Origin: an uncultured Clostridia bacterium
GTDB taxonomy: Bacteria > Bacillota > Clostridia > UBA1381
DNA length: 64,000 bases
Reading direction: 5' to 3'
NCBI GenBank assembly: GCA_947623955.1
Contig: CANQIP010000003.1
Coordinates: 62,001 to 126,000, forward strand
How positions within the stretch are numbered: the stretch's first letter is position 1; every line of letters begins with the position of its first letter. Below are positions 52,146-63,100 of the stretch, one piece after another. The position numbers and the translations under genes were made by a program. The notes under the pieces were generated by a model, which worked only from the letters and a program-made list of their open reading frames with translations, was not told the DNA's origin and searched no databases.

Positions 52146-53314
52146 TGAATTTGTGGAAATGCTTTAAAATGGCTGTTTCGAGCATTTTAAGCAACAAGCT
52201 GCGCTCCATGCTTACCATGCTCGGAATAATTATCGGCATAACCGCCGTAATATCGCTCGTCAGCCTTATGAGCAGCATGACGAACGAGGTAAACAGCGTT
52301 TTTGAGGACGTCGGCATAGACGCGGTACTCATAAACGTAATGGACAGGTCGAATAAGGAATTAAAGCCCGAGGAGGTTCAGGCTCTCGCCGACGAACACC
52401 CCGACGTAATACGCGGACAATCGCCGACGGTGACGATGCAGGCGGTAATAAAAAACGGCAACGACTCGCTTCAAAGCACCGCGACGGGCGTGAACGAGAC
52501 GTATCTCGGACTTAAAAAGCTCAACGTCGAATACGGACGCGAGCTTACGTTCATAGATATAGAAAAGCGTCAGAAGGTATGCGTAATAGGCACGTACATA
52601 GCCAAAGAGGTATTCGGCGGCAACGCGCTCGGCAAGACGATAAAAATAACGGGCGTACCGTATGAGGTCGTCGGCATACTCGAAGAAAAGGACGATTCGG
52701 AGGAAGGCGGCGACGACGACTGCATATACCTTCCGTACACTCTCGCCACGGCTGCGAACAAGAATGCGAAGGTATCGAGTTACGCCGTTTACGCGCTCAA
52801 TCAGGACATGGTTGAGCAGACGGAGTCGCTCATAAACGAAATGTGCGACAAGGCGATAGGCGACAGCGACTATTACAACGTAACCGCGCTCAAAGCCATA
52901 GCCGACCAGGTATCGAGCATTTTGTCCACGATGGAGACGATGCTTGTAGCGATAGCCGCGATTTCGCTTGTGGTTGCGGGTATAGGCATTATGAACATAA
53001 TGCTTGTGTCGGTAACGGAAAGAACGCGCGAGATAGGCATACGCAAATCGCTCGGCGCGAAACAGCGCGACATACTTTCCCAATTCGTGATAGAGGCGGG
53101 AATGTTAAGCTGTCTGGGCGGTGTGATAGGTATAATCGTCGGGTCGGCGCTCGCCGTCGGCGCGGGAGCGCTGCTCGAACTGTCGGTGAGACCGACAACA
53201 ACGTCAATTATAGTGTCATTCACCGTATCGGCGATGATAGGCGTGTTTTTCGGCGTAATGCCGGCGCGTAAGGCTGCGGCATTAAACCCGATAGACGCGC
53301 TCAGATACGACTAA
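52145..53314 (+). CDS. ABC transporter permease (MacB/FtsX type)
   Basis: A 389-residue membrane protein: one N-terminal helix (LTMLGIIIGITAVISLVSLM), a large extracellular MacB-PCD domain (about 45-265), then three helices. The family motif VSVTERTREIGIRKSLGAKQ and the end PARKAAALNPIDALRYD are clear. With the adaptor and ATPase it forms a three-gene pump. In Bacillota such pumps act in peptide or toxin export and in defence; the substrate is unknown. The next gene starts 15 bases after its stop. Confidence 0.92.
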   Translation: MNLWKCFKMAVSSILSNKLRSMLTMLGIIIGITAVISLVSLMSSMTNEVNSVFEDVGIDAVLINVMDRSNKELKPEEVQALADEHPDVIRGQSPTVTMQAVIKNGNDSLQSTATGVNETYLGLKKLNVEYGRELTFIDIEKRQKVCVIGTYIAKEVFGGNALGKTIKITGVPYEVVGILEEKDDSEEGGDDDCIYLPYTLATAANKNAKVSSYAVYALNQDMVEQTESLINEMCDKAIGDSDYYNVTALKAIADQVSSILSTMETMLVAIAAISLVVAGIGIMNIMLVSVTERTREIGIRKSLGAKQRDILSQFVIEAGMLSCLGGVIGIIVGSALAVGAGALLELSVRPTTTSIIVSFTVSAMIGVFFGVMPARKAAALNPIDALRYD

Positions 53315-53329
53315 ATGAAAGGAAAGAAT

Positions 53330-55669
53330 ATGAAGAGGTTAATTTCGCTTATAATGACAATATCGCTCCTTGCAATGCTCCTTTTACTTCCGCAGCACGC
53401 GCTTGCCTTGTCGGAGGAGGACGCGGCGTCCGCGCTTATGAAGGAACTTGAAATAATGCAGGGCGACGAAAACGGCAACATGATGCTCGACAAAAAGGTG
53501 TCACGCGCGGAGTTTGCGAAAATAGCGATAGCCGCGTCGCCGAATAAGGACAGCGTCGCCGTGGGACTTAAGCAGTCGCCGTTCCGCGACGTGCCGTACA
53601 CGGAATGGTACGCGCCTTACGTAAAAGCGGCTGTGTCAGCAGGTTACGTCGTCGGCTACCTTGACTCGACGTACCGCCCGGGTAATACGGTGACATACGA
53701 GGAGGCAGTGTCGGTAATGCTGCGCGTACTCGGCTATGACGACAGCACGTTTAACGACGCGTACCCCTACGGTCAGCTTTCAAAGGCGCAGGGCTTAAAC
53801 CTTCTGGACGGCGTGAACGCGTCGATAGGCGACGAGCTTGACCGCCGACAGGTTATGATGCTCACGTACAACGCATTGAAGGAGTCGATACCCGTAAGTC
53901 CCACGCAAGACCCGACTTTCAACCTGTCAAAGACGGATAACGTTAACGTAATCGCCACGGGAAACGAGGATGACTCGCTCGGCGCGGATAAGGTTTACAC
54001 GTCGGCGGGTACGTTCGACAAGGGCGCGTTTTTCAGCGACAGCTTTGCGGGCATGACGGGTACAATATACGTGCGCAACGGCAATGAACTTGCCGCGTTT
54101 ATACCCGACAAGGGAAAAACCGCGAACGGGTATAAGTCGTATTGCATATATTCGGTAATGCCCGACTCGACGATTGTCGGCTACCGCAACGGCAGCTTTG
54201 AGGAAATAGATATACCCGACGGCGCGGCTGTATACAACAACCAAACGCGCACGACATACGCCGCGGTAAAAGATAGTATGAGTACGGGCGATATACTTAA
54301 CGTAAAGTACACCGACAACGGCTCGGTTGACTATGTGGCTTATGATACGAACAATCTGACGGGCCCCGTTAAGGTCACGTCCGATAACTGGACGGCGCAG
54401 GTCGGCGCAAGCGGTGCGTCAAAGGTGTTCCGCAGCGGAGTGGAGAGTACGATTTCAGCCGTAAGCGTGAATGACATAGTTTACTACAGCGAGCCTTTGG
54501 ACGTTGTGTTCGCGTATACCGATAAAGTGACGGGCATATACGAGAAAGCCACGCCCACGAAGGACTCGCCCCAAAGCGTTACCATATCCGGCGTTACTTA
54601 TGACATAGAGGGAATAGACGCGTTTAACGAGCTTTCGTCAAACGGCTCGTTCCGATACGGCGACACGGTGACGGTACTTCTCGGCAGAACCGGAGGCGTT
54701 GCCGGAGTAATGGGCGCGGGAACAGCGTCCGTAAGCACGTCGTCGGGAACGTCGTCGGGTAGCGCGGCTGGCTTTGTGATTTCAGCGGGTAAAAAGGACT
54801 TTACAAACGAAAAAAATCAAGCATACACGAGTTATTATGTAACGGTAGCCGATCCCGACGGCTCCGAGAGAGAATATACTACCAACAGCAACTATTCATC
54901 ATTTGTATGTTCAGCCGTTCATATAAGTTTCAAAGATGGAAAAGCCATGCTTTCAAAAAGCAAAAGCGGTTCTGTGTCGGGTAAGGTCAACGCGTCCAAG
55001 GGAATGATAGGCGGTGAATATCTTTCTGACGACGTTAAGATAATTGATACCGCCGGTTTGGATGACGATGATATACCCGCCTACAAAAGAATATATCCGC
55101 AGCGTCTCGACGGACTTACGCTAAAATCTTCCGATGTACTATACAGCTCAAAAAACACCGCAGGAGAAATCGACGAACTGATATTAAAGAATGTAACAGG
55201 AGATGCTTACACATACGGCTTAACATTAAAATACGAAAGAACCAAGGCAACGGTAAACACGGACATTGCCAATCCAAATGCAACATTGACAACCAGTAAT
55301 ACTATTCTTACGGTTGAAATTAAAGATTATATATATACATACACTTATATCTATTCCGGAAACATACAAGAGCAAAAAGGACCGTCTAAAGTAAAAGAAG
55401 ACAGGAGCAGAACGTATGTAGATGAAGTAACACCGCTAAAAGCATATTCAGGCAGTATATCCGACCTTACTCATACAGAGGCGACCATTGCGGGAAATGA
55501 GTATTTGTTGAGCGACGATGTTGTTGTTTATTATGAAAGGGGAATAGGAGAGTATTTCCAGTTGCCGATTGACGACGCGACAGAAGGCAATTACAGCATG
55601 ACGGCATACTACGACAAGCGTCAGGAAAACGGCGGAAGAATACGAATAATAGTTGCGCGGAGCAAATAA
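53330..55669 (+). CDS. SLH-domain surface protein
   Basis: A 779-residue secreted protein. Signal peptide: MKRLISLIMTISLLAMLLLL, with a cleavage site near ALA. Two SLH motifs follow (about 35-160: VSRAEFAKIAIAASPN, FRDVPYTEWYAPYVKAAVSA, YVVGYLDSTYRPGNTVTYEE) that bind secondary cell-wall polymer. The rest has no recognised domain. Base composition changes inside the gene: from about 54810 to 55560 codons become AT-rich (many AAA, ATT, TAT), while the ends keep the host style. This suggests exchange of the middle section. It lies directly after the exporter genes and may be cotranscribed. The ATG at 53330 follows aaaggaaag. Confidence 0.88.
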   Translation: MKRLISLIMTISLLAMLLLLPQHALALSEEDAASALMKELEIMQGDENGNMMLDKKVSRAEFAKIAIAASPNKDSVAVGLKQSPFRDVPYTEWYAPYVKAAVSAGYVVGYLDSTYRPGNTVTYEEAVSVMLRVLGYDDSTFNDAYPYGQLSKAQGLNLLDGVNASIGDELDRRQVMMLTYNALKESIPVSPTQDPTFNLSKTDNVNVIATGNEDDSLGADKVYTSAGTFDKGAFFSDSFAGMTGTIYVRNGNELAAFIPDKGKTANGYKSYCIYSVMPDSTIVGYRNGSFEEIDIPDGAAVYNNQTRTTYAAVKDSMSTGDILNVKYTDNGSVDYVAYDTNNLTGPVKVTSDNWTAQVGASGASKVFRSGVESTISAVSVNDIVYYSEPLDVVFAYTDKVTGIYEKATPTKDSPQSVTISGVTYDIEGIDAFNELSSNGSFRYGDTVTVLLGRTGGVAGVMGAGTASVSTSSGTSSGSAAGFVISAGKKDFTNEKNQAYTSYYVTVADPDGSEREYTTNSNYSSFVCSAVHISFKDGKAMLSKSKSGSVSGKVNASKGMIGGEYLSDDVKIIDTAGLDDDDIPAYKRIYPQRLDGLTLKSSDVLYSSKNTAGEIDELILKNVTGDAYTYGLTLKYERTKATVNTDIANPNATLTTSNTILTVEIKDYIYTYTYIYSGNIQEQKGPSKVKEDRSRTYVDEVTPLKAYSGSISDLTHTEATIAGNEYLLSDDVVVYYERGIGEYFQLPIDDATEGNYSMTAYYDKRQENGGRIRIIVARSK

Positions 55670-55676
55670 TAATCGG

Positions 55677-55702
55677 CGGGTCTTATCTTAGGGTAAGACC
55701 CG
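55677..55702 (+). terminator. Hairpin terminator after the SLH gene
   Basis: CGGGTCTTA and TAAGACCCG around an 8-base loop; the following T-rich stretch is weak. Confidence 0.65.
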
Positions 55703-55773
55703 TCCGTTATTTAAAAAAGTGTTATGGATTGTTACAATAACATAACATTTTCCTCGTTTTCATTGTTTTGACA

Positions 55774-55802
55774 TTGACATATTAGCCGTATTTGGATATA
55801 AT
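55774..55802 (+). promoter_or_regulatory. Consensus SigA promoter of the HD-protein unit
   Basis: TTGACA (55774-55779), 17-base spacer, TATAAT (55797-55802). Both boxes match the consensus. The gene starts 37 bases downstream. Confidence 0.85.
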
Positions 55803-55839
55803 ATAATTTGCTATAATAGTGTGTAAGGGTTTGGTATAT

Positions 55840-56343
55840 ATGAATTCTGTTATGTTCTGCATGAAACGTCTATCGGAGCAGTCAAAGCTGCGCCGCATGG
55901 ACGAATATACGCAGCACGGCAGCACAAGCTGTTTAAAGCACACGATTGCCGTTGCGTATTACAGCGTAAGGCTTGCGGAAAAACTCGGTATAAAATACAA
56001 AAAAACCGACCTTATCCGCGGCGCGCTTTTGCATGACTATTTTCTGTATGACTGGCATGACGGAAACGGACGCAAAGTTCACGGCTTTACTCACCCGAAG
56101 GCTGCGCTCGTAAACGCCGACAGGGACTACGAGCTGACGGATACGGAGAAGGAAATAATAGTAAAGCATATGTTCCCTTTGACGATAATGCCGCCGAAGT
56201 GCCGCGAGGGCTGGATAGTATGTATGGTGGACAAATACTGTTCTCTGTACGAGACGTTTAAGAGAAAGAGACCTTACGAAAATCTGCTTACCAAAAATCC
56301 GACGGCTTATGCCGAATTGTACAGACAGATAATCGCGATGTAA
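55840..56343 (+). CDS. HD-domain phosphohydrolase
   Basis: A 167-residue cytosolic HD-fold protein. The metal-binding residues are in TSCLKHTIAVAYYSVRLAEK (His), LIRGALLHDYFLYDWHD (His-Asp), and a later KHMFPLTIMPPKCREGWIVC with a further His and MVDKYCSLYET. Small HD proteins of this kind occur widely in clostridia; their substrates (nucleotides or related) are not established. The ATG at 55840 is chosen over a GTG upstream because the latter has no ribosome binding site. Confidence 0.85.
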   Translation: MNSVMFCMKRLSEQSKLRRMDEYTQHGSTSCLKHTIAVAYYSVRLAEKLGIKYKKTDLIRGALLHDYFLYDWHDGNGRKVHGFTHPKAALVNADRDYELTDTEKEIIVKHMFPLTIMPPKCREGWIVCMVDKYCSLYETFKRKRPYENLLTKNPTAYAELYRQIIAM

Positions 56344-56359
56344 GAGGAGATAAAAGACG

Positions 56360-56944
56360 ATGGAAATGTGTAAATATTTTCTGTGCTTTGCCTTTTTCAG
56401 CTTTATAGGCTGGGCGTGGGAGTGCGTATATTACACCGTTCAGCAGCGTAAACGCGTCAACAGCGGTTTTCTCACGACCTGTTTCTGCCCGATATACGGC
56501 ATAGGCGGACTTCTCGGACTTGTGCTTTTGGGCAGGGTAGAGAATACGCTCGTGCTTTTTACGCTCGGTATGGCTGTGTGCGGCGCGCTGGAGTATTTTG
56601 TCGGCTGGCTTTTGGAAAAGCTCTTTGACCGTAGGTGGTGGGACTACACCGGCTGGCCGCTCAACATAAACGGCAGAATATGTATTATAAGCCTGCTCGC
56701 TTTCGGCGTGGGAATAGTCGCGCTCGTTAAATTCATAGGGCCCGCGACGATAGGCGTTATTAACGCTATGAATCCCGCGCTTGTGGATTGTTCGGCGGTG
56801 TTTATTGCGCTCGTGATGATTATCGACACGATCTATTCCGTAAAGCATATCGACTCCGAAAAACTCTGGTTCGTCGATAAGCAGGAAGAATTTATCGAAA
56901 ACAATAAAATAATGAATATAATAAGAAATACATTTAAGAAATAA
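56360..56944 (+). CDS. CmpB-family putative ABC transporter permease (PF06541-like)
   Basis: A 194-residue membrane protein with about five helices. Characteristic stretches are FFSFIGWAWECVYYTVQQRK, NSGFLTTCFCPIYGIGGLLG, VCGALEYFVGWLLEKLFDRR and WWDYTGWPLNINGRIC. These match the family named putative ABC transporter permease/CmpB, whose role is not well known. RBS agaggag. It starts 17 bases after the HD gene and shares its promoter. Confidence 0.85.
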   Translation: MEMCKYFLCFAFFSFIGWAWECVYYTVQQRKRVNSGFLTTCFCPIYGIGGLLGLVLLGRVENTLVLFTLGMAVCGALEYFVGWLLEKLFDRRWWDYTGWPLNINGRICIISLLAFGVGIVALVKFIGPATIGVINAMNPALVDCSAVFIALVMIIDTIYSVKHIDSEKLWFVDKQEEFIENNKIMNIIRNTFKK

Positions 56945-57051
56945 AAAAGACTTCTTAACGTCTCTAATTGATTTTTGTTCAATGCGGAAATGCGGCAGTG
57001 ATACCAAGATAGCAGTTTCGTTATATCATATTAAAAAATTGGGAAAGACAT

Positions 57052-57089
57052 AAAAGGCGATATCCTCATAAAAGAGGATAGCGCCTTTT
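57052..57089. terminator. Bidirectional terminator
   Basis: AAAAGGCG plus TATCCTC pair with GAGGATA and CGCCTTTT around a short loop. It serves the CmpB-like gene and the convergent giant surface gene. Confidence 0.85.
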
Positions 57090-57102
57090 CGATGTACATC
57101 TT

Positions 57103-60100
57103 TTACCTTGTCATATTCAAATACCGTTCAAACACGGCTGCGCCCTCGGCGCGGGTAATATTCGCTTTCGGGTCGAACTCTCCGCTGACGCGTCCCACCA
57201 TAATATCTTTCATGGTGCAGAACATGACGCTTTCAAGCGCCCAGTCGGAAATTTCGGCAAGGTCGGAATAGTCGAGCCGTATCGCCCACGCTCCCGTCGG
57301 ACCTTCGCCTTTATACGTTGCGTATCTGAACATTATCGCCGCGGCTTGCTCGCGCGTTATGACGTCATCGGGCGCATACTCGGTATCGGAATAGCCTTTA
57401 ACAATTCCGTTCGCGCTTGCCCACGCCACAGCGTCGGCATAGTAAGCATCGCTCGGAACATCCGTAAACGTGTATCCGCCGTCAGTTTCCGGCTCATCTT
57501 CCATACGATACAACACAGTTATAAACATTCCCCGCGTAATATCCGTAAGGGGTTCAAATGTTGTGTCGGTCACACCCTCCATGATACCGTCCCTGTATGC
57601 TTGCAACACAGGCTCATAAAACCAGTAATCGCTTGTAACGTCCGTGAAAGGATTATATAGCTCGTCGTCCGGCAGGTCAGGCTCGTATGTCGGCTCGCCC
57701 GTAGGCGCGGGAGTTGCTTCCGTTTCGTCGTCCGACTTTACATCATTCCACTTCGCATACAGGGTAAAGCTCTTTGTAACCTTCGATGTAAAATCATATT
57801 CGGCTGTCAAATCCTTATCCGTGTACCAGCCGACGAACGTATAACCGTCCTTTGTCGGAGCGGTCGGCTCTTTCACAACGCCGTTACGCGAAATCCTTTG
57901 TGATGTCACCTTGCTGCCGCCATTCGTCTCAAACTGAACCGTATATGACGAAAAACCACCGCCACCGCCGCGCGACGAAGAGGGTGAAGAGCTTTCGTCG
58001 TAGCCTATGGCATAAGTTGAGAACTTACTTGTGTAAATTGTTACATATCCGTTTCCGACTGTGAAGTAGTCGCCCCGGTCGGCTGTATTTGCAAGAGCCG
58101 CCGCCTCGCCGTCGTGGTAACGATAGACGAGAATATTTCTCTTATTCGCAGTATCAAACGGAACAACGATTGTAAGCTGCCTTCTTGTTTCCAAAATATG
58201 TTCAGGTGTACCGTTATCAATCTGCTTAACAAGGGCAATATCTATGAAATTGATAGCCGCATTATCGCAAATCTCGTCAATACCTTGCTGCTCGGCGTTC
58301 TCGCTGTCCGCGGGCTGAGTTTCCACAGTCATTGTAACGGTTACGTGGCTTGTATCGGGAATATCCGACGCCTCATCCGACGCTACACTGTCAAGACCGC
58401 CGACAACAACATCGGGAGTATCGTTATTATTCTCAACGATAAGTATACTGTCCGCCTTCGCCGTGGGCAGTCTTACCTCCACATTATCCACATCGCTGTC
58501 CGTAATTGCTACCATTTCCGTAACCGTAACAGTTGCGTCCTCTGTCGTAAACTCCGCTACAATATTGTATACGCCCGCTCCCACGCCGGTAAACTTAAAC
58601 TCACCGTCCTCGTCGGATACAACGCCGTCCTGCGAGCCGAATATTGTATTACCCTGCTTTAATACCACATGCACGCCCGCCTTTGGATTGCCTTCACCGT
58701 CAATGGTCGTGCCGCGTACTCCATAGGTCGGCGGCGCGTTGAGCGTGGGCAGCACCTCAGTAAACTCGCCGAATTCGTCCGATGTGTACTTTTGATAGCC
58801 CTCCTCGGTTTCGGTCGGCTCCCGACGCTCGCCCTTTATCCATGAACTGTCGCTTAATGCGGGAACGTCCGTTGTTTCCTGATGTTCGCCGTTCAACGCG
58901 CATACGCGTTTCGCTTTACCTGCCGCTGTCTGTGTCGGGTCTATCGTGATTGTCCATGAGCCGTAGCTGTGACCGAGCGCGTCCGTTTCTGTCTGCGCCG
59001 TAATAACATAGCCGCACACGTCACAGTGGCTGCCTTCGGTTTTGCCTGCATCGGTACAGGTCGCGGGTATCGCCGCGTCAATCACCGCCTCATGCGCCGT
59101 TTCGTTCGATCTCGCTCCGCACACACATTCGTGCCAATGATTATTTTCGTTGTTTTTCCAATCGGACGAATACTCATGCGATACGGTAAAATCGTCGGTC
59201 ACGGTCAACTCGGTATAGTTATCGGTTGATGCGAATACCGCCCTAACCGTATATTCTCCGGCTGTTAAAGGCTTGGCCTCGCCGTAATCGTCCGTACCCT
59301 TCGCCGCATATGAATAGGTTACGCTTTCCGTTCCGTTTGTATCGGACGAGGGGACGGGGTTCACACTTTCATCGCCGCACTTGTAGTCTGCCATTGTAAC
59401 ACTCGCTCTGCCTTTCGCCTTCGCGATTTCAACGTCAGACGTTAAATCCGCGCCACTCTTTTCGGCGTCTACGCTGTAATACTGTGCATCGCCGCCGTCA
59501 ATAGCGATTTCGGTCAAATTCACCTTACCATAGTTTCCGGCATTGGGGGACGATACCGCGCCCTTTGCCGTAAGCGTTACATCGTCCTCGCCGTTGTTTG
59601 TAGGCGTGAGCGTTACATTTACCGATGTATTTTCGTCATACACTTTGCCGTCAGCCGTCACATCATACGTCAGCGGCTTTTGTTTCATCGTAACGGTAAT
59701 CGAATTGTTTCCGCTGCCGTTAAGGTTCACACTTCCGCCGTACTCCGCGCGGATTGTGTTCGTGCCGATTGCAAAACGCTTGTCAGCCGTGATTTCAAGC
59801 GTCGCCGTACCGCTGTCATTAAACAGACTGTCGTATGTGACGTTAGCCGTGCCGAGAGACGTTTCATTGAGGAAGAACTCGACCTTATCCAACTCTGCCG
59901 CCGCTAAACGTATACCGCTCGTATTGTCTCTCGCAACAGCCGCGGTAAGCGTAATCGTATCGCGGTATGTTACCTCGCCGCCGTCAACCGCCAATGTTGA
60001 ATTTGCTTTTTTAATAGTCACGTCCACGGACTGCGGCTCGGTGTCGTTATGGTTCTCGTCGCCGACTACCTTATACCAAACGGTGTATGTGTCCGCGTTC

Positions 60101-63100
60101 GTGCCTGTCGGGACAGTAGTAGAATAGCTGTCATTATCAAGACTGTACTGTAACTCACCGCCGACAGCCTCGCCGGTCACAAGCTCCTGCTCCGTACCCT
60201 TGTACGTCAAATCCTTCGGCGTTACAACCGCGGTCGAATTAGCCTTTGCGATTGTAACATCAATCGTCTTTTCAAAATGATGATAACCCTCTCTTTCAAC
60301 TTTCACCTTAACCGAGTAATCACCCGCGTTTGTACCCGTCGCCTTCTCCGTGCTGCCGACCGGATCATCGTTTACATAGTATGTAACGGTATCACTGTCA
60401 CTCGCTCCCGTTACGGTTACAAGCTCCTGCGCGCTGCCGTTGTAAACAAGACCGTCGTTTGCCGTTACATCAACGCCGCTAATCGCCGGCTCGTTTGTAA
60501 TCTGTATGGTAGCTTTAATATAGAGTGTGTTATAATTTTCTCTCTCTATTTTAATCGTAATTGTCTTATCTGTACCCTCGTTACTGTAACTCGGACAGGT
60601 TTCTTTCCAATCCGCGCTTTCATCGGTGTCCGCGTTATAGTCGCCCTCGGCATATCTTACGGTATCGCCCGCAATCGTTCCCGTCGGCGCGGCAAGCGTG
60701 TACTGCTTTGTCGGCTGCGATTCGTCAAACCGCGCCGTTACGTCCTGAACTTCCACGCCGGTAATAGTTGCCTTTGCGACATTTACCGTAACCGTATCGG
60801 TAATGCTTGTAGGCTCGTAATTCTCGCTGTTTGCGGGCGTAAATACCGCCTGCACACTGTTTGCGCCTGCCGTAAGAGCGGTGTTGCCATCGCTCCACGC
60901 GAGCGTACCGCCGTCTACCTCCGGCACGGGTACACTGCTAAGTTTCTTATTAGGCTCATATGTACCGCCGTCAACCTCATCAACAGTCGGGAATGTCGGC
61001 TTTGCCTTCGCGATATTGACTGTTATACTTTGTTCGTCAATACCGTTATAGTTGTCATTTCCAACTACTTTATAATATACGGTATGCTCTCCGGCTGTTG
61101 TTGCTGTCGGCGCGGCGGTCGAATACTCGCCCTCATCAACCTTGTATTGCAATTCGCCGCCGGTCGCCGAGCCTGCTGTTGCAAGAAACTCCTGCGCCGT
61201 ACCGTTATACGTCAAATCCGTCTTTGCCGTCGGAGCAACAACGGTCGAATCAGCCTTTTCAATATTCACCGTAACCGTTTCGGTCGGCGCGGCTGCGGCT
61301 TGATAATATTCCGCGTCCGCGCCGCCTACGGTAACTCCTGTTATCGTAACGCTCTTGCCGTTACCCGCATTCGCATCGTCAATCGTTCCCATTGCCGTTA
61401 ATGTTACAGTATCACTGCTTTCGGCATTAGTCGGCTCAAGTGTTACTTCAACATTTGTGTCGCCGTTATATTTCCTGTTCGTTGCCGCAGCCGTATATGT
61501 AAGCGTTTTCTTATTCAACGTAACGGTAATATTATCCTTTGTGCTCTCGTTCAAATTCACGCTGCCGCCGTACTCTGCTGTGATTTTACCGTCCGCAGCC
61601 TTTATCGCGTCGTATTTCGCTTTATCAACAGTAACGGTAAGCGTTGCCGTACCGACGCTTTTTAGCTCGCCATCACTGTACTCCACCGTTGCCGTACCGA
61701 GTGAGGTCTCGCCGGCTTTGAAATCTACCTGATCCTGCACCGCAGACATAAGGCTGATACCTGCGGCATCTCTTTTCTTTACCTCCGATATAAGCGTCAG
61801 CGTATCGCCGTATGTCGCGCTGCTGTTTGCAACCGTAACATCTGAGTTGGCTTTTTTAATCGTAACGTCCACCTTTTGCGGCGTGCTGTCGTTGTGGTTG
61901 CTGTCGCCGACCACCTTATACCAAACCGTGTATGTTTTCGCTTTGGTGCCTTTCGGTATATCGGCAGAGTAGTCGGCATTATCAAGACTGTAATGTATTG
62001 TGCCGTCCTCGGTTTCACCCGCCGTTACAAGCTCCTGCTCCTCGCCGTTATACGTCAAATCCTTTGCCGTCGGTTTGACTGTTACGGACGACGCGGCATT
62101 CGCGATATGCACCTTAACCGTGAGCGTAACAGCTTCCGTGCCGTAGCTCTCCACGCTCATAAGCGAATACTGCGGCGTTTTTTCTGTTGCCTTAACAGTA
62201 ATCGTATAATCATCCGCGTCAAGCCCTGTCGGAACCGACAGCGTATTCTCGCTTTCTATGCTCGCATTCGTGTTGCCCTTATTGCTTATTTCGTATGTAA
62301 ACTTACCCGTAGCCGCAACACTCTTGTTTGCATACTTCATATGCTCGTCAAGATTGACCGTAAGCGGCGCCTTGTAGCCGTAGGTTCCACTAAGTGTGAT
62401 GTCCGCACTGTCGCCGCCGAAATGATCGCGTCCGACGGCATACACCGTCATATCCTCGGTAACGGCGGTTTTCCCGTCAAACTCTTCACCGTCCGCGTTC
62501 TGCGTCTTTGCCCACTTCTCAAACGTATAATTATCCTTTACGGGGGTTTCCGGCAGCGTTACCGTTTTGTTCAGATTGGTGTACTTAACGTCATAATTTT
62601 TGTTATCCTGCGTCACGAAGGTAACCTTCAGCACCTTTTTAGTTGCATCGGTCGTCAGCACGGGATACTCGTCCGCTTTGTCGCTGAGCTTCTGCCCCCA
62701 CACCTGCTGATCGGGCATATCCTGATTGCTTTGCAAAAGCCACGCCACCTCGCCGGAGGCGAATTTGTCGGAGGTTTTTGACGTGCCGCCAAATCTTCCT
62801 CCCGCGCCGCAGGTATCGAGGTAGTAGCAATATTTAACGCTGCCGTCGGAGTTAGATCCCGCAATGCCGCCAATATAGGTGTTTGTGCTGCTCACCGTTC
62901 CCGTGTTATAGCAGCTTTTAATGCTGCCGCTGTCGGATCCCACAATGACGGCGCCGCTGTTTTCTCCCACAATGCCGCCTACATAACCGGCGCCGCTTAC
63001 CGTTCCCGTGTTATAGCAATTTTTAACGCTGCCGCTGTTGTTTCCCGCAATGCCGCCTATTCTATTGCCAGTGCCTGTTACCGCGCCCGTATTATAGCAA

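Noticed and set aside
60277-61401. A 374-residue open frame on plus inside the giant surface gene
   Set aside because: It is antisense to the Ig/MBG-like repeats, has low-complexity Arg/Cys-rich sequence and no ribosome binding site; the minus frame has clear domains.
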